Source: Oscillatoria sp. FACHB-1406 (GTDB lineage Bacteria; Cyanobacteriota; Cyanobacteriia; Cyanobacteriales; Spirulinaceae). Taken from it: a DNA stretch of 64,000 bases. The position numbers and the translations under genes were made by a program. This document shows, in pieces, positions 1 through 8,842 of this stretch. Each line of letters opens with the position of its first letter. The first letter of the stretch is position 1. Under the pieces are notes generated by a model. The model was given only the letters and a program-made list of their open reading frames with translations. It had not been told where the DNA came from and searched no databases. The stretch covers positions 532,633-596,632 of the forward strand of contig NZ_JACJSM010000001.1 of NCBI RefSeq assembly GCF_014698145.1, read 5' to 3'.

Positions 1-345
1 CAATACAGCGCCATTATCTGCCTCGGTGCCGTGATTCGCGGTCAAACGCCCCACTTCGATTACGTCTCCAGCGAAGCCGCCAAAGGGATTGCCGCCGCCA
101 GCTTTCAAACTGGAGTCCCCGTCATCTTCGGCATCCTCACCACCGACACCATGCAGCAAGCCCTCGAGCGCGCCGGGATTAAAAGCAACCACGGCTGGGA
201 TTACGCCCTCAACGCCCTGGAAATGGCCAGCTTAATGCTCCAGTTGCGAGGGAACCTAGGCAATCAACCCATCCTAGCCGCCGCCGAAGAAGCCGAGGTT
301 GTCCCCTCCGCCCCCTTACCCTCAGAAAAAACAACGCATCTTTGA
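1..345 (+). CDS. ribH: 6,7-dimethyl-8-ribityllumazine synthase, C-terminal part
   Basis: The reading frame is open from base 1, so the gene begins outside the window and about 114 C-terminal residues are visible. The enzyme condenses 5-amino-6-ribitylamino-uracil with 3,4-dihydroxybutanone phosphate in riboflavin synthesis, as a cytosolic icosahedral or pentameric assembly. The visible part holds the family core: the GAVIRGxTPHFDYV segment with the phosphate-contacting and catalytic His region, then [22 protein letters not shown] and a closing helix rich in Ala and Leu. The last 35 or so residues (from the GNLGNQ region) are a proline- and glutamate-rich tail beyond the usual C-terminus, as is common in cyanobacterial copies. 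Identification is from conserved motifs and is secure. The true start cannot be seen. Confidence 0.95.
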   Translation, partial: QYSAIICLGAVIRGQTPHFDYVSSEAAKGIAAASFQTGVPVIFGILTTDTMQQALERAGIKSNHGWDYALNALEMASLMLQLRGNLGNQPILAAAEEAEVVPSAPLPSEKTTHL

Positions 346-620
346 ACCGTATCCCGCATGACAGCGAAGAGCTTCCTTCCCGAAGGTCAATTGTCAATTA
401 GAATCCTAGGCTACACTGCGAAACGCTTTAAATGCGATAGGATAGTTCAAATTGCTCGAGTGTTCTCAAAAGGAAGAATCGAAAAGCAGAACGCGATTGC
501 TAGCGTTAGGAGGGTTGAGATACCGCCCCGCTCGCAACCCTAAGTTACATTTATTCGCTACCATCGCTAAAAGAGCGTATTAGAATAGCATAAAAGGTCA
601 ATCACGGTGCAGAGGTCTGG

Positions 621-2021
621 ATGAGTTTTGAAAGTGACAGCCAACAGTGTTTAGAAAAATTGGTCTGGGCAACCCGCGAACTCCAAGTAGACATCGATCG
701 GAGCCAACTCTCTAAGATTGCCGATTTGATTGTCCAAACTATGACGGGGCCCTGGCGCTATTTTCACACGCCCGAACACACCTTTGAGGTCGGCGGGTCG
801 GATAATGCCGTTGAAGTGCTAGCCGCCCTGTTTCACGACCTCGTATACGTTCAAGTCGATAAGAGCGTTAACTTTAACCTAACCTATTACATTTCCCCGT
901 TCATCCAACAGGTTCAGGAAAAGCTCTATATTCGCTCGGCTAACGAACTGCCCGATGACCCCATGTGCCGAATGGTGATGGATGTTTTTGGGTTTACCCC
1001 CGGAAAAGAACTCTCGCCCTTTGCCGGACAAAATGAATTCCTAAGCGCACTCATTTGTACTAAAGTTCTCGAACCTTTCATGAATCGAGGACTCCTGCTG
1101 AAGCTGATTGCCTGCATCGAAGCGACTATCCCTTTTCGCTTCCCCTCCCCAGACGGAGTGAGTGCAGCCGAACAACTGTACGAGCGCCTCAAAGAAGTCA
1201 ACAGCGAGTACGACGCGCAGTTAAGTCCTGAAGAAATTACGGAAACCGTTCGGCAAGCAGTGCGGATGTCGAACCGAGATGTCGGGAGTTTCGCCAACCC
1301 CAGTTCGGCACAATTCCTCGATGGAACCTGGAGTTTGCTACCGGAAACCAACCATAACCTGGATTCCCGCTCTTATACGGTGCTTGAATATCGGAATGCG
1401 CTGCAAAAAATGGAAGGCTTCATGAACTTCCTCAAGCCCAATATTATTTTCCAGCAGTTTGAAGGCGAACCCGACGACGAATACTATAACGAGTTACTGC
1501 ACCGCTCGGGCAGAAACCTCGATATTGCGCGCCTTTATTTAGGCAGTAAACTTTATACTATCGCCTTGCTTGAAGCTCTGTCCTTGCGCGTCGGCACCGA
1601 TATTCCCCTTTCTACTATGATGGGAGAATCCGGCGATCGCTCCGCAGAAGATAACTTAACCGTCGAAAAGCTCGAGAACTTTCTCCCCAAAATCTCTCAT
1701 CCCCACCAACCCGCCAACGATACTGAAGGAGAAGTGCTGAACTTGCTCGAACAGGGACGTTCTAAGAGTTCGGGCTACGATATCAAAAACTCGCCTCTGA
1801 CAACGTTTATCGTTAAGTTAATCGGCTTTGACGAAATTCGCGATTCTTTAGCCATCACGAAAGAGTTTTTCCAAGGCAAGATTTCGGGAGAAGCCTTTCT
1901 TTCGCAGTGTAATGCTGAAGTTGTTGCGATCGTCACCGATGCGCTCGTTCAACTCTTCGAGCGTCGCAAGGTGGCGTTGCGCCGAACTACGGGTGAGTTA
2001 ATCGTTGAAGCGGTTTCCTGA
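621..2021 (+). CDS. HD-domain protein of the predicted metal-dependent phosphohydrolase type
   Basis: This 466-residue protein starts at an ATG with AGAGG six bases upstream. The N-terminal 100 residues look like an HD-superfamily fold: His49 and His53 in a YFHTPEHTF segment and His72-Asp73 in an AALFHDLVY segment match the metal-binding spacing of the small predicted phosphohydrolases grouped as COG4339. The remaining 370 residues are mostly helical and acidic and I do not recognise them. Long proteins of this layout are common in cyanobacteria and remain uncharacterised. No signal peptide or membrane segment is visible. It stands alone, 275 bases after ribH. Substrate is unknown; nucleotide or phosphomonoester hydrolysis is an inference from the HD residues only. 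Confidence 0.7.
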   Translation: MSFESDSQQCLEKLVWATRELQVDIDRSQLSKIADLIVQTMTGPWRYFHTPEHTFEVGGSDNAVEVLAALFHDLVYVQVDKSVNFNLTYYISPFIQQVQEKLYIRSANELPDDPMCRMVMDVFGFTPGKELSPFAGQNEFLSALICTKVLEPFMNRGLLLKLIACIEATIPFRFPSPDGVSAAEQLYERLKEVNSEYDAQLSPEEITETVRQAVRMSNRDVGSFANPSSAQFLDGTWSLLPETNHNLDSRSYTVLEYRNALQKMEGFMNFLKPNIIFQQFEGEPDDEYYNELLHRSGRNLDIARLYLGSKLYTIALLEALSLRVGTDIPLSTMMGESGDRSAEDNLTVEKLENFLPKISHPHQPANDTEGEVLNLLEQGRSKSSGYDIKNSPLTTFIVKLIGFDEIRDSLAITKEFFQGKISGEAFLSQCNAEVVAIVTDALVQLFERRKVALRRTTGELIVEAVS

Positions 2022-2138
2022 AGGTCTGTTCGGTGTTAGTCGCGATCGCCCGATTCTGATAACGTGAATTTGAGAACCGCGCAAGTGGCAAGTCCGGTTG
2101 TGTTGTCCTTCGAGTCGTTAACTCCCGCAAGCGGAATG

Positions 2139-2245
2139 TATAGCGCTACTCGAAACGTGAATGTATGTTTTTAAAGGCTGAAAGTATTGACTGGTGGGCG
2201 CTGCCCACCCTACCCGATGTCATAACTGAGTTGCGTAGCGCTATA
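2139..2245. repeat. MITE-like repeat, family A, copy 1 (complete)
   Basis: A 107-bp element bounded by perfect 11-bp terminal inverted repeats, TATAGCGCTAC at 2139-2149 and GTAGCGCTATA at 2235-2245. The middle carries the motif GGTGGGCGCTGCCCACC, itself a hairpin. Related copies lie at 24358, 36160, 46178 and 63621. No reading frame fits inside, so it would need a transposase elsewhere. It ends 13 bases before the next gene's ATG. Confidence 0.75.
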
Positions 2246-2257
2246 TTAAAATGAACG

Positions 2258-3418
2258 ATGCTCGAAGCTCAGCTACCCGAATCAGAACAAATTGATGTCT
2301 CAGCACTAGCTCGCATCTTTACAAACACGACAACATCTTATAAATACCTTTTTTTCCTATCGGTTCTCGATATTCTCAAGAGACGCAACTTTACAGTGAG
2401 TTGTCCGATTAATTTTCGAGAAATAATTGTCGAGATGTTAGCTAATGCCTGGTATCCTCACACTTATTTTAAACTTTATTTTGGCACTCAGGACAAAATC
2501 GCTCAAAAACTCGATTCTCTACAGTTAGAGATTACAGAACGAGTTTTAAAATTTACGGATACCGATAAAACGGAATTACGCGCCACAATTGCCCAGCAAA
2601 ATTTAAAAGACGCGATCGCTCATTTAAAACGTTACGTTCCTTTTCGCCTTATCGCTCCTTTTTTAGAAACCGAACTCGAAGCAGAAAATGTAAAGCGAGG
2701 AACGGGAAATTGCTTAGAAAAAGCGATGCCCGCTCTTGCCGATCGATACTTCGAGCGCCGAAAACCTTTCTATAAATTCGATACTTCAAGTTATCGAGAT
2801 TGTACCTCAATTTTGATTCATCCCGACTGGGCAAACTATATTAAAAATAACTACGCAATTGTTCGCGGTTGGGTATTCTGGGAATGGGTGCAATATATGC
2901 AAAAACTCAATCCTAATACTCCTAATATCATCAATAAAATTTTTATCCCGCAGCAAAGAGGGTCTTTAGAGGTGCAAAAGCAATATTGGAAACTGATTCT
3001 AAAAAGTAACCCCATCCTCTGCATCTATTCAGGGCGAAACCTCGAAGCTAATAATATTAGCTTAGACCACTATTTACCTTGGTCATTTGTTGCCCACGAT
3101 CTTCTTTGGAACCTAATCCCCACTCACCCAAGTATTAATTCGGCGAAATCAAATAACCTCCCTTCAGAACAATATTTTGATGCTTTTGTTAAAGTTCAGC
3201 ATCAAGGTTTAGTAACTTCTCACGAACAACTGAAACCCCAACAATGGGGGAAAATGATTGAATCTTATCTTGCAGAATTTAGGATGAGCGGTACGGAAGA
3301 CCTTCTCAATTTAGAAAAACTCCGCAACGCATACAAGTTAACGATTCAACCTCTAATTTCGTTAGCAACACTTCAAGGTTTTACTCCCAACTGGTTTTAT
3401 CGCAGCACTGAAGATTAA
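2258..3418 (+). CDS. HNH endonuclease domain protein, orphan
   Basis: A 386-residue protein with a C-terminal HNH-type nuclease motif: Asp270-His271 in SLDHYLPWS, then a WNLIPTHPSIN segment and a KSNNLP segment, giving the His-Asn-His/Asn pattern of a beta-beta-alpha-metal fold. The N-terminal 200 residues are helical and aromatic-rich and not recognised. Proteins with this SLDHxLPWSFVAHDxLWNL pattern occur sporadically in bacteria and are usually annotated only as HNH endonuclease domain proteins. There is no zinc CxxC pair near the motif. No methyltransferase or partner gene adjoins it. It is somewhat more AT-rich than its neighbours but contains a HIP1 site. A MITE abuts its 5' end, so its promoter may lie within or before the repeat. 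A DNA nuclease role, perhaps defensive, is inferred. Confidence 0.72.
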   Translation: MLEAQLPESEQIDVSALARIFTNTTTSYKYLFFLSVLDILKRRNFTVSCPINFREIIVEMLANAWYPHTYFKLYFGTQDKIAQKLDSLQLEITERVLKFTDTDKTELRATIAQQNLKDAIAHLKRYVPFRLIAPFLETELEAENVKRGTGNCLEKAMPALADRYFERRKPFYKFDTSSYRDCTSILIHPDWANYIKNNYAIVRGWVFWEWVQYMQKLNPNTPNIINKIFIPQQRGSLEVQKQYWKLILKSNPILCIYSGRNLEANNISLDHYLPWSFVAHDLLWNLIPTHPSINSAKSNNLPSEQYFDAFVKVQHQGLVTSHEQLKPQQWGKMIESYLAEFRMSGTEDLLNLEKLRNAYKLTIQPLISLATLQGFTPNWFYRSTED

Positions 3419-3478
3419 CTTGCCTAACCGCAATAACGGGAAAGTCTAAGAGATTATTTATAAACTGTTGCTGAAGAC

Positions 3479-3510
3479 TTGTAGAGACGTTGTATACAAC
3501 GTCTCTACAA
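3479..3510. repeat. 32-bp perfect palindrome, probable bidirectional terminator
   Basis: TTGTAGAGACGTTGTA is followed immediately by its exact reverse complement. It lies between the convergent HNH and rlmN genes. A 34-bp relative with the same 28-bp core occurs at 13561, also between convergent genes. In RNA it would form a 15-bp stem with almost no loop on either strand. Confidence 0.75.
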
Positions 3511-3551
3511 TCCAGCTTTAACATCTCCCTCCCTCACAGCTTTTTTGACAT

Positions 3552-4628
3552 TCAAACTGCCTCTAATTGGCTGCGAGAAGCGCGCAACTGTCCGCAAGCC
3601 GCATCCGCTTCCAACCCGCGAGAATAACGAATGCTGACGGCGATATTTTCCCCTTCTAACGTCTTTTTAAAGGTATTGATGCGATCGCGCGTCGGCCGTT
3701 GATAATCCACTTCAGCGATCGGATTATACGGAATTAAGTTAACGTGGGTTTGGAATCCGCGCAAGTGACGGGCGAGTTCTGCGGCGTTTTCCTTCGAGTC
3801 GTTCACTCCCGCGAGTAGAATATATTCAAAGGTAATTCTGCGTCCGGTAATCTCCACGTATTCCCGGCATTCTTCGAGCAATTGCTGAAGCGGATAGTGT
3901 TGGGCGCTGGGGATGAGTTGTTCGCGCTGGCGTTGGTTGGAAGCATGGAGGCTGACGGCTAAAGTGGCTTGCAGCTTGTATTGCGCGAGTTGGTGGATGC
4001 GCCCTTGGAGTCCGACGGTGGAAATCACGAGGGAACGTTGCCCGATACCCACATCTTCATTCAAGCACTTGACAGCAGCAACGACTTGTGCAGTGTTGAG
4101 CAGGGGTTCGCCCATCCCCATAAAAACAACGTTACTCACCCGCCGCTGAAAGTCATCCCGCACGGTTAGGACTTGATCGACAATTTCGTAAGCTTGTAGG
4201 TTGCGCGTAAAACCGCCTTTCCCCGTCGCGCAGAAGTCACAAGCCATCGGACAGCCCACTTGGGAGGAAACGCACACGGTTAGGCGGTTTTCGGTGGGAA
4301 TGCCAACGGTTTCGATGATTAAGCCGTCAGCAAGGCGCAATAAATACTTGCGCGTCTCATCTGGCGCGACGCTGCGATAGTGGAGGGTAGAACGTCCGAT
4401 CGCGCCCTCCCCCATTTCCTCGCGCCACGCCTTGGGGAATACCGAAATTTCAGCGAGCGATCGCGCCCCCTGCTGATAAATCCACTGATAGAGTTGTTTC
4501 CCACGATACTTAGGCTGCCCCTGCCGTACAACCCAATCGGTTAATTGAGCGAGCGACTGTCCGAGTAGAGGCGCATTTTCAGCGTGCGGCGTACTGAGTT
4601 CGGAGCGAGTGTCAAGATTAACAGTCAT
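3552..4628 (-). CDS. rlmN: 23S rRNA (adenine2503-C2)-methyltransferase, radical SAM
   Basis: The enzyme methylates C2 of A2503 in 23S rRNA (and A37 of some tRNAs) by a radical SAM mechanism with a 5'-deoxyadenosyl radical and a methylated-cysteine intermediate. The 358-residue length fits the family. The cluster motif is Cys126-x3-Cys130-x2-Cys133 in [16 protein letters not shown]. Further family segments are VFMGMGEPL, the STVGL stretch, the SLHA motif and the C-terminal CGQL cysteine that accepts the methyl. The N-terminal domain (residues about 20-110) has the [12 protein letters not shown] pattern of the RNA-binding accessory domain. It is convergent with the HNH gene and divergent from the next gene; 120 bases separate the two start codons. 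Confidence 0.96.
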   Translation of the reverse strand: MTVNLDTRSELSTPHAENAPLLGQSLAQLTDWVVRQGQPKYRGKQLYQWIYQQGARSLAEISVFPKAWREEMGEGAIGRSTLHYRSVAPDETRKYLLRLADGLIIETVGIPTENRLTVCVSSQVGCPMACDFCATGKGGFTRNLQAYEIVDQVLTVRDDFQRRVSNVVFMGMGEPLLNTAQVVAAVKCLNEDVGIGQRSLVISTVGLQGRIHQLAQYKLQATLAVSLHASNQRQREQLIPSAQHYPLQQLLEECREYVEITGRRITFEYILLAGVNDSKENAAELARHLRGFQTHVNLIPYNPIAEVDYQRPTRDRINTFKKTLEGENIAVSIRYSRGLEADAACGQLRASRSQLEAV

Positions 4629-4748
4629 AAAATAACTTGTAAAACAATAAAGTTTAAGGGACTTAATAGAAATTCAGGAAATCCTTACTTTTCTTTAAGT
4701 TTATTAAAATTCTGCTCGAATCTCACTATAGACTTACAGCATTATCCC

Positions 4749-5771
4749 ATGCCCCAGAGCTACAGCGCTTGGCGATCCAACGTGGTTTTACAAACTAATT
4801 TAAAAACTCCTGTGTCTGCTCCTGACTCTAATTTAGAATCCCTGCCTCAATTGTGGGCGAAAAAGTACGTTCAAAATCTAGTCGATCCCGAGGGGATTTG
4901 GCAAAATCAAGCCTCAATGAGTCGGGAAGCGATCGCAGAACAACTGAACGAATTCTTACGCAATGCCTCAGCGCGAGCTTGGACGCAAACCGAAAACATT
5001 CTCGGCAATGAAATCAAACGCCACAGCATCGATAGCCAACTAATCAACCCCTGGCAAATTTCCCAAGATGTTCGAGATGTTTACGAAAAAGCTCTTTTAG
5101 CCTACCGCGATCGCGTCCTACCCCGCCGCTTCTCCGTCAAAGTTTCTCATGACTTAGGAGTCATTCGCCAGCGCCACACCGCGAACGATCCGCGCGTTAT
5201 TGGCTTCGTCAGTATGCAATTCCACTATACCGGACAAGTCCTACTCGAACCCCTCAAAACCGAAGAAAAAAGCATTCTCAGCGAATATTTCAAAGTTATT
5301 GACGATCACCTCTATATGCCGCTGCAACGCGCTTATTACGCTGCCGCAGAACTCAACTACGACGATCCCATTCTCCAGGCTGTCCGCAGTCTGTTGCCCC
5401 TAATTACAAACATCGCCCAAAAAATCTATCAAGATGTCACCGAACTTTATCCCGGCTATCAATGTTATACGGGAAAATTGACCGATGCGCCAGTTCGGAT
5501 CTCCAGTATTCGCGATGCTGAAATGTTCCAAGTTTACCTCTGTTTGTGCGCATTAGAACAAAACTTTAGCAGCGTCAAACAAGAACTCTTTCCCCTCTGC
5601 GCGATGCTCTATCCTTCCTTAAAAGTGAGGTGGGAATTGGTACAACAATTAATTAATTTGCTCGGAATTGAAATTCAGCGTAACCTCGGTCCCGATCTCA
5701 TAAAGATATTCAAACCCTATCTCAAATCTTTTGCCGAAATGTTCTCTCCTGAAGTCTTCTCCGATAGCTGA
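4749..5771 (+). CDS. conserved cyanobacterial protein of unknown function
   Basis: I chose the ATG at 4749 (MPQSYSAW), giving 340 residues. The frame is open upstream to 4584, but that extension overlaps rlmN in antisense and has no conserved look. The protein is soluble, helical and without a signal peptide. Segments such as LPRRFSVKVSHDLGVIRQRHTAND, GFVSMQFHYTG and the cysteine-containing VYLCLCALEQ stretch suggest a specific conserved fold, but I do not recognise a named domain. It is transcribed divergently from rlmN and is followed by a short intergenic region. Codon use and HIP1 sites match the core genome, so it looks like a long-term resident. Confidence 0.7.
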   Translation: MPQSYSAWRSNVVLQTNLKTPVSAPDSNLESLPQLWAKKYVQNLVDPEGIWQNQASMSREAIAEQLNEFLRNASARAWTQTENILGNEIKRHSIDSQLINPWQISQDVRDVYEKALLAYRDRVLPRRFSVKVSHDLGVIRQRHTANDPRVIGFVSMQFHYTGQVLLEPLKTEEKSILSEYFKVIDDHLYMPLQRAYYAAAELNYDDPILQAVRSLLPLITNIAQKIYQDVTELYPGYQCYTGKLTDAPVRISSIRDAEMFQVYLCLCALEQNFSSVKQELFPLCAMLYPSLKVRWELVQQLINLLGIEIQRNLGPDLIKIFKPYLKSFAEMFSPEVFSDS

Positions 5772-5966
5772 GTAAAGGCATTAACCCTAAAGATTTCGGT
5801 CACTCTGGCTTCGCCGCTAAAATTTAAGAGACTGCGGGTTAATTAGCCTGCTGACCTTTTCGAGCTTCTATCCCGAGCCGCGTCGTAAATTCTTACTAGC
5901 GGTAGATTTGAACCGGAATGCAGCGGGAGTAAAGTTGAGCGAAGTTAAGGATTTGGATTTCCCGGA

Positions 5967-6374
5967 ATGCTAAAACATAAATTGATTGGGATCGGACGAA
6001 CCATCTTGTCCTGTATTGTTGTAGGATTTATTGCGCTTGGGTTTGGCTTCGCGACTCCACAGCAGGGGATGGCTGCCCCTTTACCAACCCTTATCGCTGA
6101 TGCAGCAGATGCAATCCCAGAGCCGAACCCCGCTGAAGGGGCAAAAAAAGCGGAAAAAGCTTCCGAGAAAATTTACGACGGTTTAGAAGAAACCAAGCAA
6201 AATATTGGTAAAACAGAACCGCGCAAGGATGCAATGGACTACGCCCGAGGCCATGCCAGTAAGCGTTTGGAAATACTAGCCGATAAAGCTGAAGCAGCAG
6301 CACGCGGAGAAGATTCCCTTTCTGAAGTCGATAAAGTCAATATCGATCTTATGCTAAATCCTCAAGGTCGCTAA
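5967..6374 (+). CDS. small secreted or thylakoid-lumen helical protein
   Basis: A 135-residue protein with a clear signal peptide: basic MLKHKLIGIGR, a hydrophobic core around residues 12-30 and a GMAAP cleavage region near residue 36. The mature part is about 95 residues, rich in Ala, Lys and Glu, and predicted to be all helical. It contains a KAEKASEKIYDGLEETKQNIGK stretch typical of amphipathic or CsbD/apolipoprotein-like helices, and resembles proteins labelled low-temperature-induced in cyanobacteria; that label is uncertain. It stands alone, followed by a repeat-bearing gap. Role unknown; a stress-related periplasmic or lumenal protein is an inference. Confidence 0.7.
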   Translation: MLKHKLIGIGRTILSCIVVGFIALGFGFATPQQGMAAPLPTLIADAADAIPEPNPAEGAKKAEKASEKIYDGLEETKQNIGKTEPRKDAMDYARGHASKRLEILADKAEAAARGEDSLSEVDKVNIDLMLNPQGR

Positions 6375-6705
6375 AGATTGTTAAAATCGGGCTTTTCCTA
6401 ACAACTTGAGATCGATCGAGAAGCTGAAAAGAATTACAATTCATAAAGCTTATAAGTTTTCAAGAATTTGATAAAGAAGGCTAGAGAATCAGTTCATTCC
6501 TCGCTCTTGAGAAAATGCAATTGACTGCATTGCTGACTTTTTGCTTTTTTTGATTGGATACTAATTCTCATTGATTTTGCACGATTCTCGAAGAGGGCAT
6601 AACATTGTTATGCCCCGGAGAGCAAAAAATTTAGTGCATCGCAATTGAGAATAGGTATAAGGAGATGCAATGCCCACCCTACACCTTTACTCGTAGAAAC
6701 TTGTC
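6375..6705. other. intergenic region carrying a family B MITE-like repeat
   Basis: No gene is supported in these 331 bases. The first half is AT-rich with no clear hairpin. The second half contains the family B repeat at 6558-6658 described separately. Confidence 0.6.
6558..6658. repeat. MITE-like repeat, family B, copy 1
   Basis: A 101-bp element with imperfect terminal inverted repeats, ATACTAATTCTCA at the left and TGAGAATAGGTAT at the right, and an internal GAGGGCATAACATTGTTATGCCC hairpin. Two further copies lie at 23282-23381 in the same orientation and 48083-48183 inverted. No reading frame is present. Confidence 0.75.
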
Positions 6706-8397
6706 TCAATCAAGCTGTTCTTCACCAACATCGGAGAGAGGAGGCGGCGCATCTTCTGGAGAACGCAAGGTTTCAACTAACTCTTGAATTTCAGCAGGTG
6801 GCGGCGGCGTTACACGAGAAACAATTAGGGTGACGAGGAAGTTTAAAATCATGCCGACAGTGCCGATTCCTTCGGGGGAAACTCCGAAAAACCAAGGCGA
6901 CATCCCATAGAACTTTACGCCGACAATGTAGAAGACGGTAAATAGCAATCCGACAATAATACCCGCGATCGCGCCTTCTCGATTGGTGCGCTTGTCGAAG
7001 ATTCCAAGCAAAATAGCAGGGAAGAAACTGGCAGCAGCTAAGCCAAAAGCAAAAGCGACAACTTCGGCGACAAAACCGGGCGGATTGATGCCAAAATAGC
7101 CCGCAATTGCGATCGCGAATCCAACCATAACGCGCCCCACCATCACCCGTTGTGATTCGGATGCTTGGGGATTAATCATGCGGAAATAGACATCGTGGGC
7201 AATAGAACTCGAGATCACTAATAGCAGTCCCGAAGCCGTTGAGAGGGCAGCGGCGAGTCCTCCTGCGGCAACCAGCGCAATCACAAAGGGCGAAAGTTTG
7301 GCAACTTCCGGAGTCGAAAGAACGATGATATCTTTGTCGATTTTGATTTCGCTGGCTTCTGGGGTAGGCGCTAACTCAATGCGACCGTTATTATTTTTAT
7401 CGGTAAACTCTAAGAGTTTAGTTTTTTCCCATTTTGTGGCCCAGTCGAGTTGTTGAATTTCGGCGGGAGTTTTGTCATGCAAGCTGTCAATGAGGTTGTA
7501 GCGTGCAAAGGCAGCAATGGAAGGTGCAGTGGTGTAGAGAAGGGCGATAAATAGCAGCGCCCAACCAGCGGAATATCGAGCGGCGCGAGGGCTAGTAACG
7601 GTGTAAAAACGCACGATAACGTGGGGGAGTCCTGCGGTTCCGACCATTAAGGCAATGGCGATAAAGAGGACATCCAACATCGATTTGTTGGCGAAAGGTT
7701 GGGTGTATTCTTTGAAACCGAGGTCGAGTTGAATTTGGTTGAGTTTGGGGACAATATCGCTGAAGGTGAAGGCGAGTTGGGGGATGGGATTGCCCGTGAG
7801 AATCCAAGCGATCGCGATCGCGGGAATTAAGTAAGCAACGATTAAGATAATGTATTGGGCAACCTGCGTCCAAGTAATGCCTTTCATCCCGCCCAACACG
7901 GCAAAAAAGCCAACAATTACCATCCCGATAATTACGCCCGTCTCGACGCTAACTTGTAGGAAGCGACTAAAGACAATACCTACGCCGCGCATTTGTCCGG
8001 CAACATAGGTCATAGAGATAAAGATAGCGGCGACGACTGCCACCAAGCGGGCGACATTGGAGTAGTAGCGATCGCCAACAAAATCAGGTACGGTATATTT
8101 GCCAAATTTCCGCAAATAAGGCGCTAAGAGTAGGGCCAGAAGAACAAATCCGCCCGTCCAACCCATTAAATAAATCGAACCGTCGTAACCGAGAGTTGAG
8201 ATAATCCCCGCCATTGAGATAAAGGAAGCGGCAGACATCCAATCGGCGGCGGTAGCAGCACCATTAGCGATAGAAGGAATTCCTTGGTCGGCGACAAAAA
8301 AGCCTTTGCTATCGCGAACGCGCGACTGCCAACCAATGTAGGTATAAAGGATAAAAGAAAGAATGACGATGATAGTCGTCCAAGCTTCAACTGACAT
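6706..8397 (-). CDS. sodium:solute symporter, large subunit (ActP/VC2705-like)
   Basis: A 563-residue inner-membrane protein of the sodium/solute symporter family with about 13 membrane helices. The N-terminus (ILSFILYTYIGW) and the segment ADQGIPSIANGAATAADWMSAASFI match the acetate/cation symporter-like branch that works with a small DUF4212 subunit. That subunit lies directly upstream, 29 bases away, supporting a two-subunit transporter in one operon. Between two helices, residues 305-355 form a hydrophilic loop containing DKNNNGRIEL, which resembles a calcium-binding EF-hand loop (Asp333, Asn335, Asn337, Gly338) although the usual final acid is absent. The C-terminal 30 residues are acidic and proline-rich. 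Substrate is probably a small carboxylate, by family analogy only. Confidence 0.88.
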   Translation of the reverse strand: MSVEAWTTIIVILSFILYTYIGWQSRVRDSKGFFVADQGIPSIANGAATAADWMSAASFISMAGIISTLGYDGSIYLMGWTGGFVLLALLLAPYLRKFGKYTVPDFVGDRYYSNVARLVAVVAAIFISMTYVAGQMRGVGIVFSRFLQVSVETGVIIGMVIVGFFAVLGGMKGITWTQVAQYIILIVAYLIPAIAIAWILTGNPIPQLAFTFSDIVPKLNQIQLDLGFKEYTQPFANKSMLDVLFIAIALMVGTAGLPHVIVRFYTVTSPRAARYSAGWALLFIALLYTTAPSIAAFARYNLIDSLHDKTPAEIQQLDWATKWEKTKLLEFTDKNNNGRIELAPTPEASEIKIDKDIIVLSTPEVAKLSPFVIALVAAGGLAAALSTASGLLLVISSSIAHDVYFRMINPQASESQRVMVGRVMVGFAIAIAGYFGINPPGFVAEVVAFAFGLAAASFFPAILLGIFDKRTNREGAIAGIIVGLLFTVFYIVGVKFYGMSPWFFGVSPEGIGTVGMILNFLVTLIVSRVTPPPPAEIQELVETLRSPEDAPPPLSDVGEEQLD

Positions 8398-8426
8398 GAT
8401 TTTTGCGAGAGTCCCAAGCGGCGAAA

Positions 8427-8681
8427 TTACATTCGGTTGTTATATTTGCGATCGATTTTGTCCATTTGGATCGCATAGATAAAAATGAGGATGACGAAGA
8501 TTACAATCGAACCTTGCTGCGCCAACCAAAATCCGAGCGGCAAACTGCCCAAGCGTATGCTATTGAGCGGCTGGACGAGCAAAATACTGCCGCCTAACGA
8601 GACAAGCGCCCAGACAAGCAGGAGGTTGCGAATTAACGTCGTATTTTCGCGCCAATACGCGCGACGGCGATCGGAGTTCAT
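8427..8681 (-). CDS. DUF4212 protein, sodium/solute symporter small subunit
   Basis: An 84-residue protein with two membrane helices (about residues 18-38 and 50-72). The YWRENTTLIRNLLLVWALVS start is diagnostic of DUF4212, the small subunit that accompanies ActP-like symporters. It precedes the large subunit by 29 bases on the same strand. The pair is divergent from the ABC transporter gene, with about 160 bases of shared upstream region. Confidence 0.9.
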   Translation of the reverse strand: MNSDRRRAYWRENTTLIRNLLLVWALVSLGGSILLVQPLNSIRLGSLPLGFWLAQQGSIVIFVILIFIYAIQMDKIDRKYNNRM

Positions 8682-8842
8682 CTTGAATCGCGTTGTTTTT
8701 AAAAGGAAGGAATGGAAAGATTAGTCTACACTGGAGTTTGACCGAGGATGAGAATTTCGTATTTTTCGTAACAAATTGTTCGGCGATCGATTTTTTGATA
8801 ATATTCCTCGGATACAGTACATAAAAACTCTATTATTGCTCG

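Noticed and set aside
926-1351. Minus-strand frame of 141 codons inside the HD-protein gene
   Set aside because: It is a shadow of the coding strand with no domain or ribosome-binding site.
4584-4748. N-terminal extension of the conserved cyanobacterial protein from 4584
   Set aside because: It overlaps rlmN in antisense and looks unlike the conserved part; the ATG at 4749 is better.
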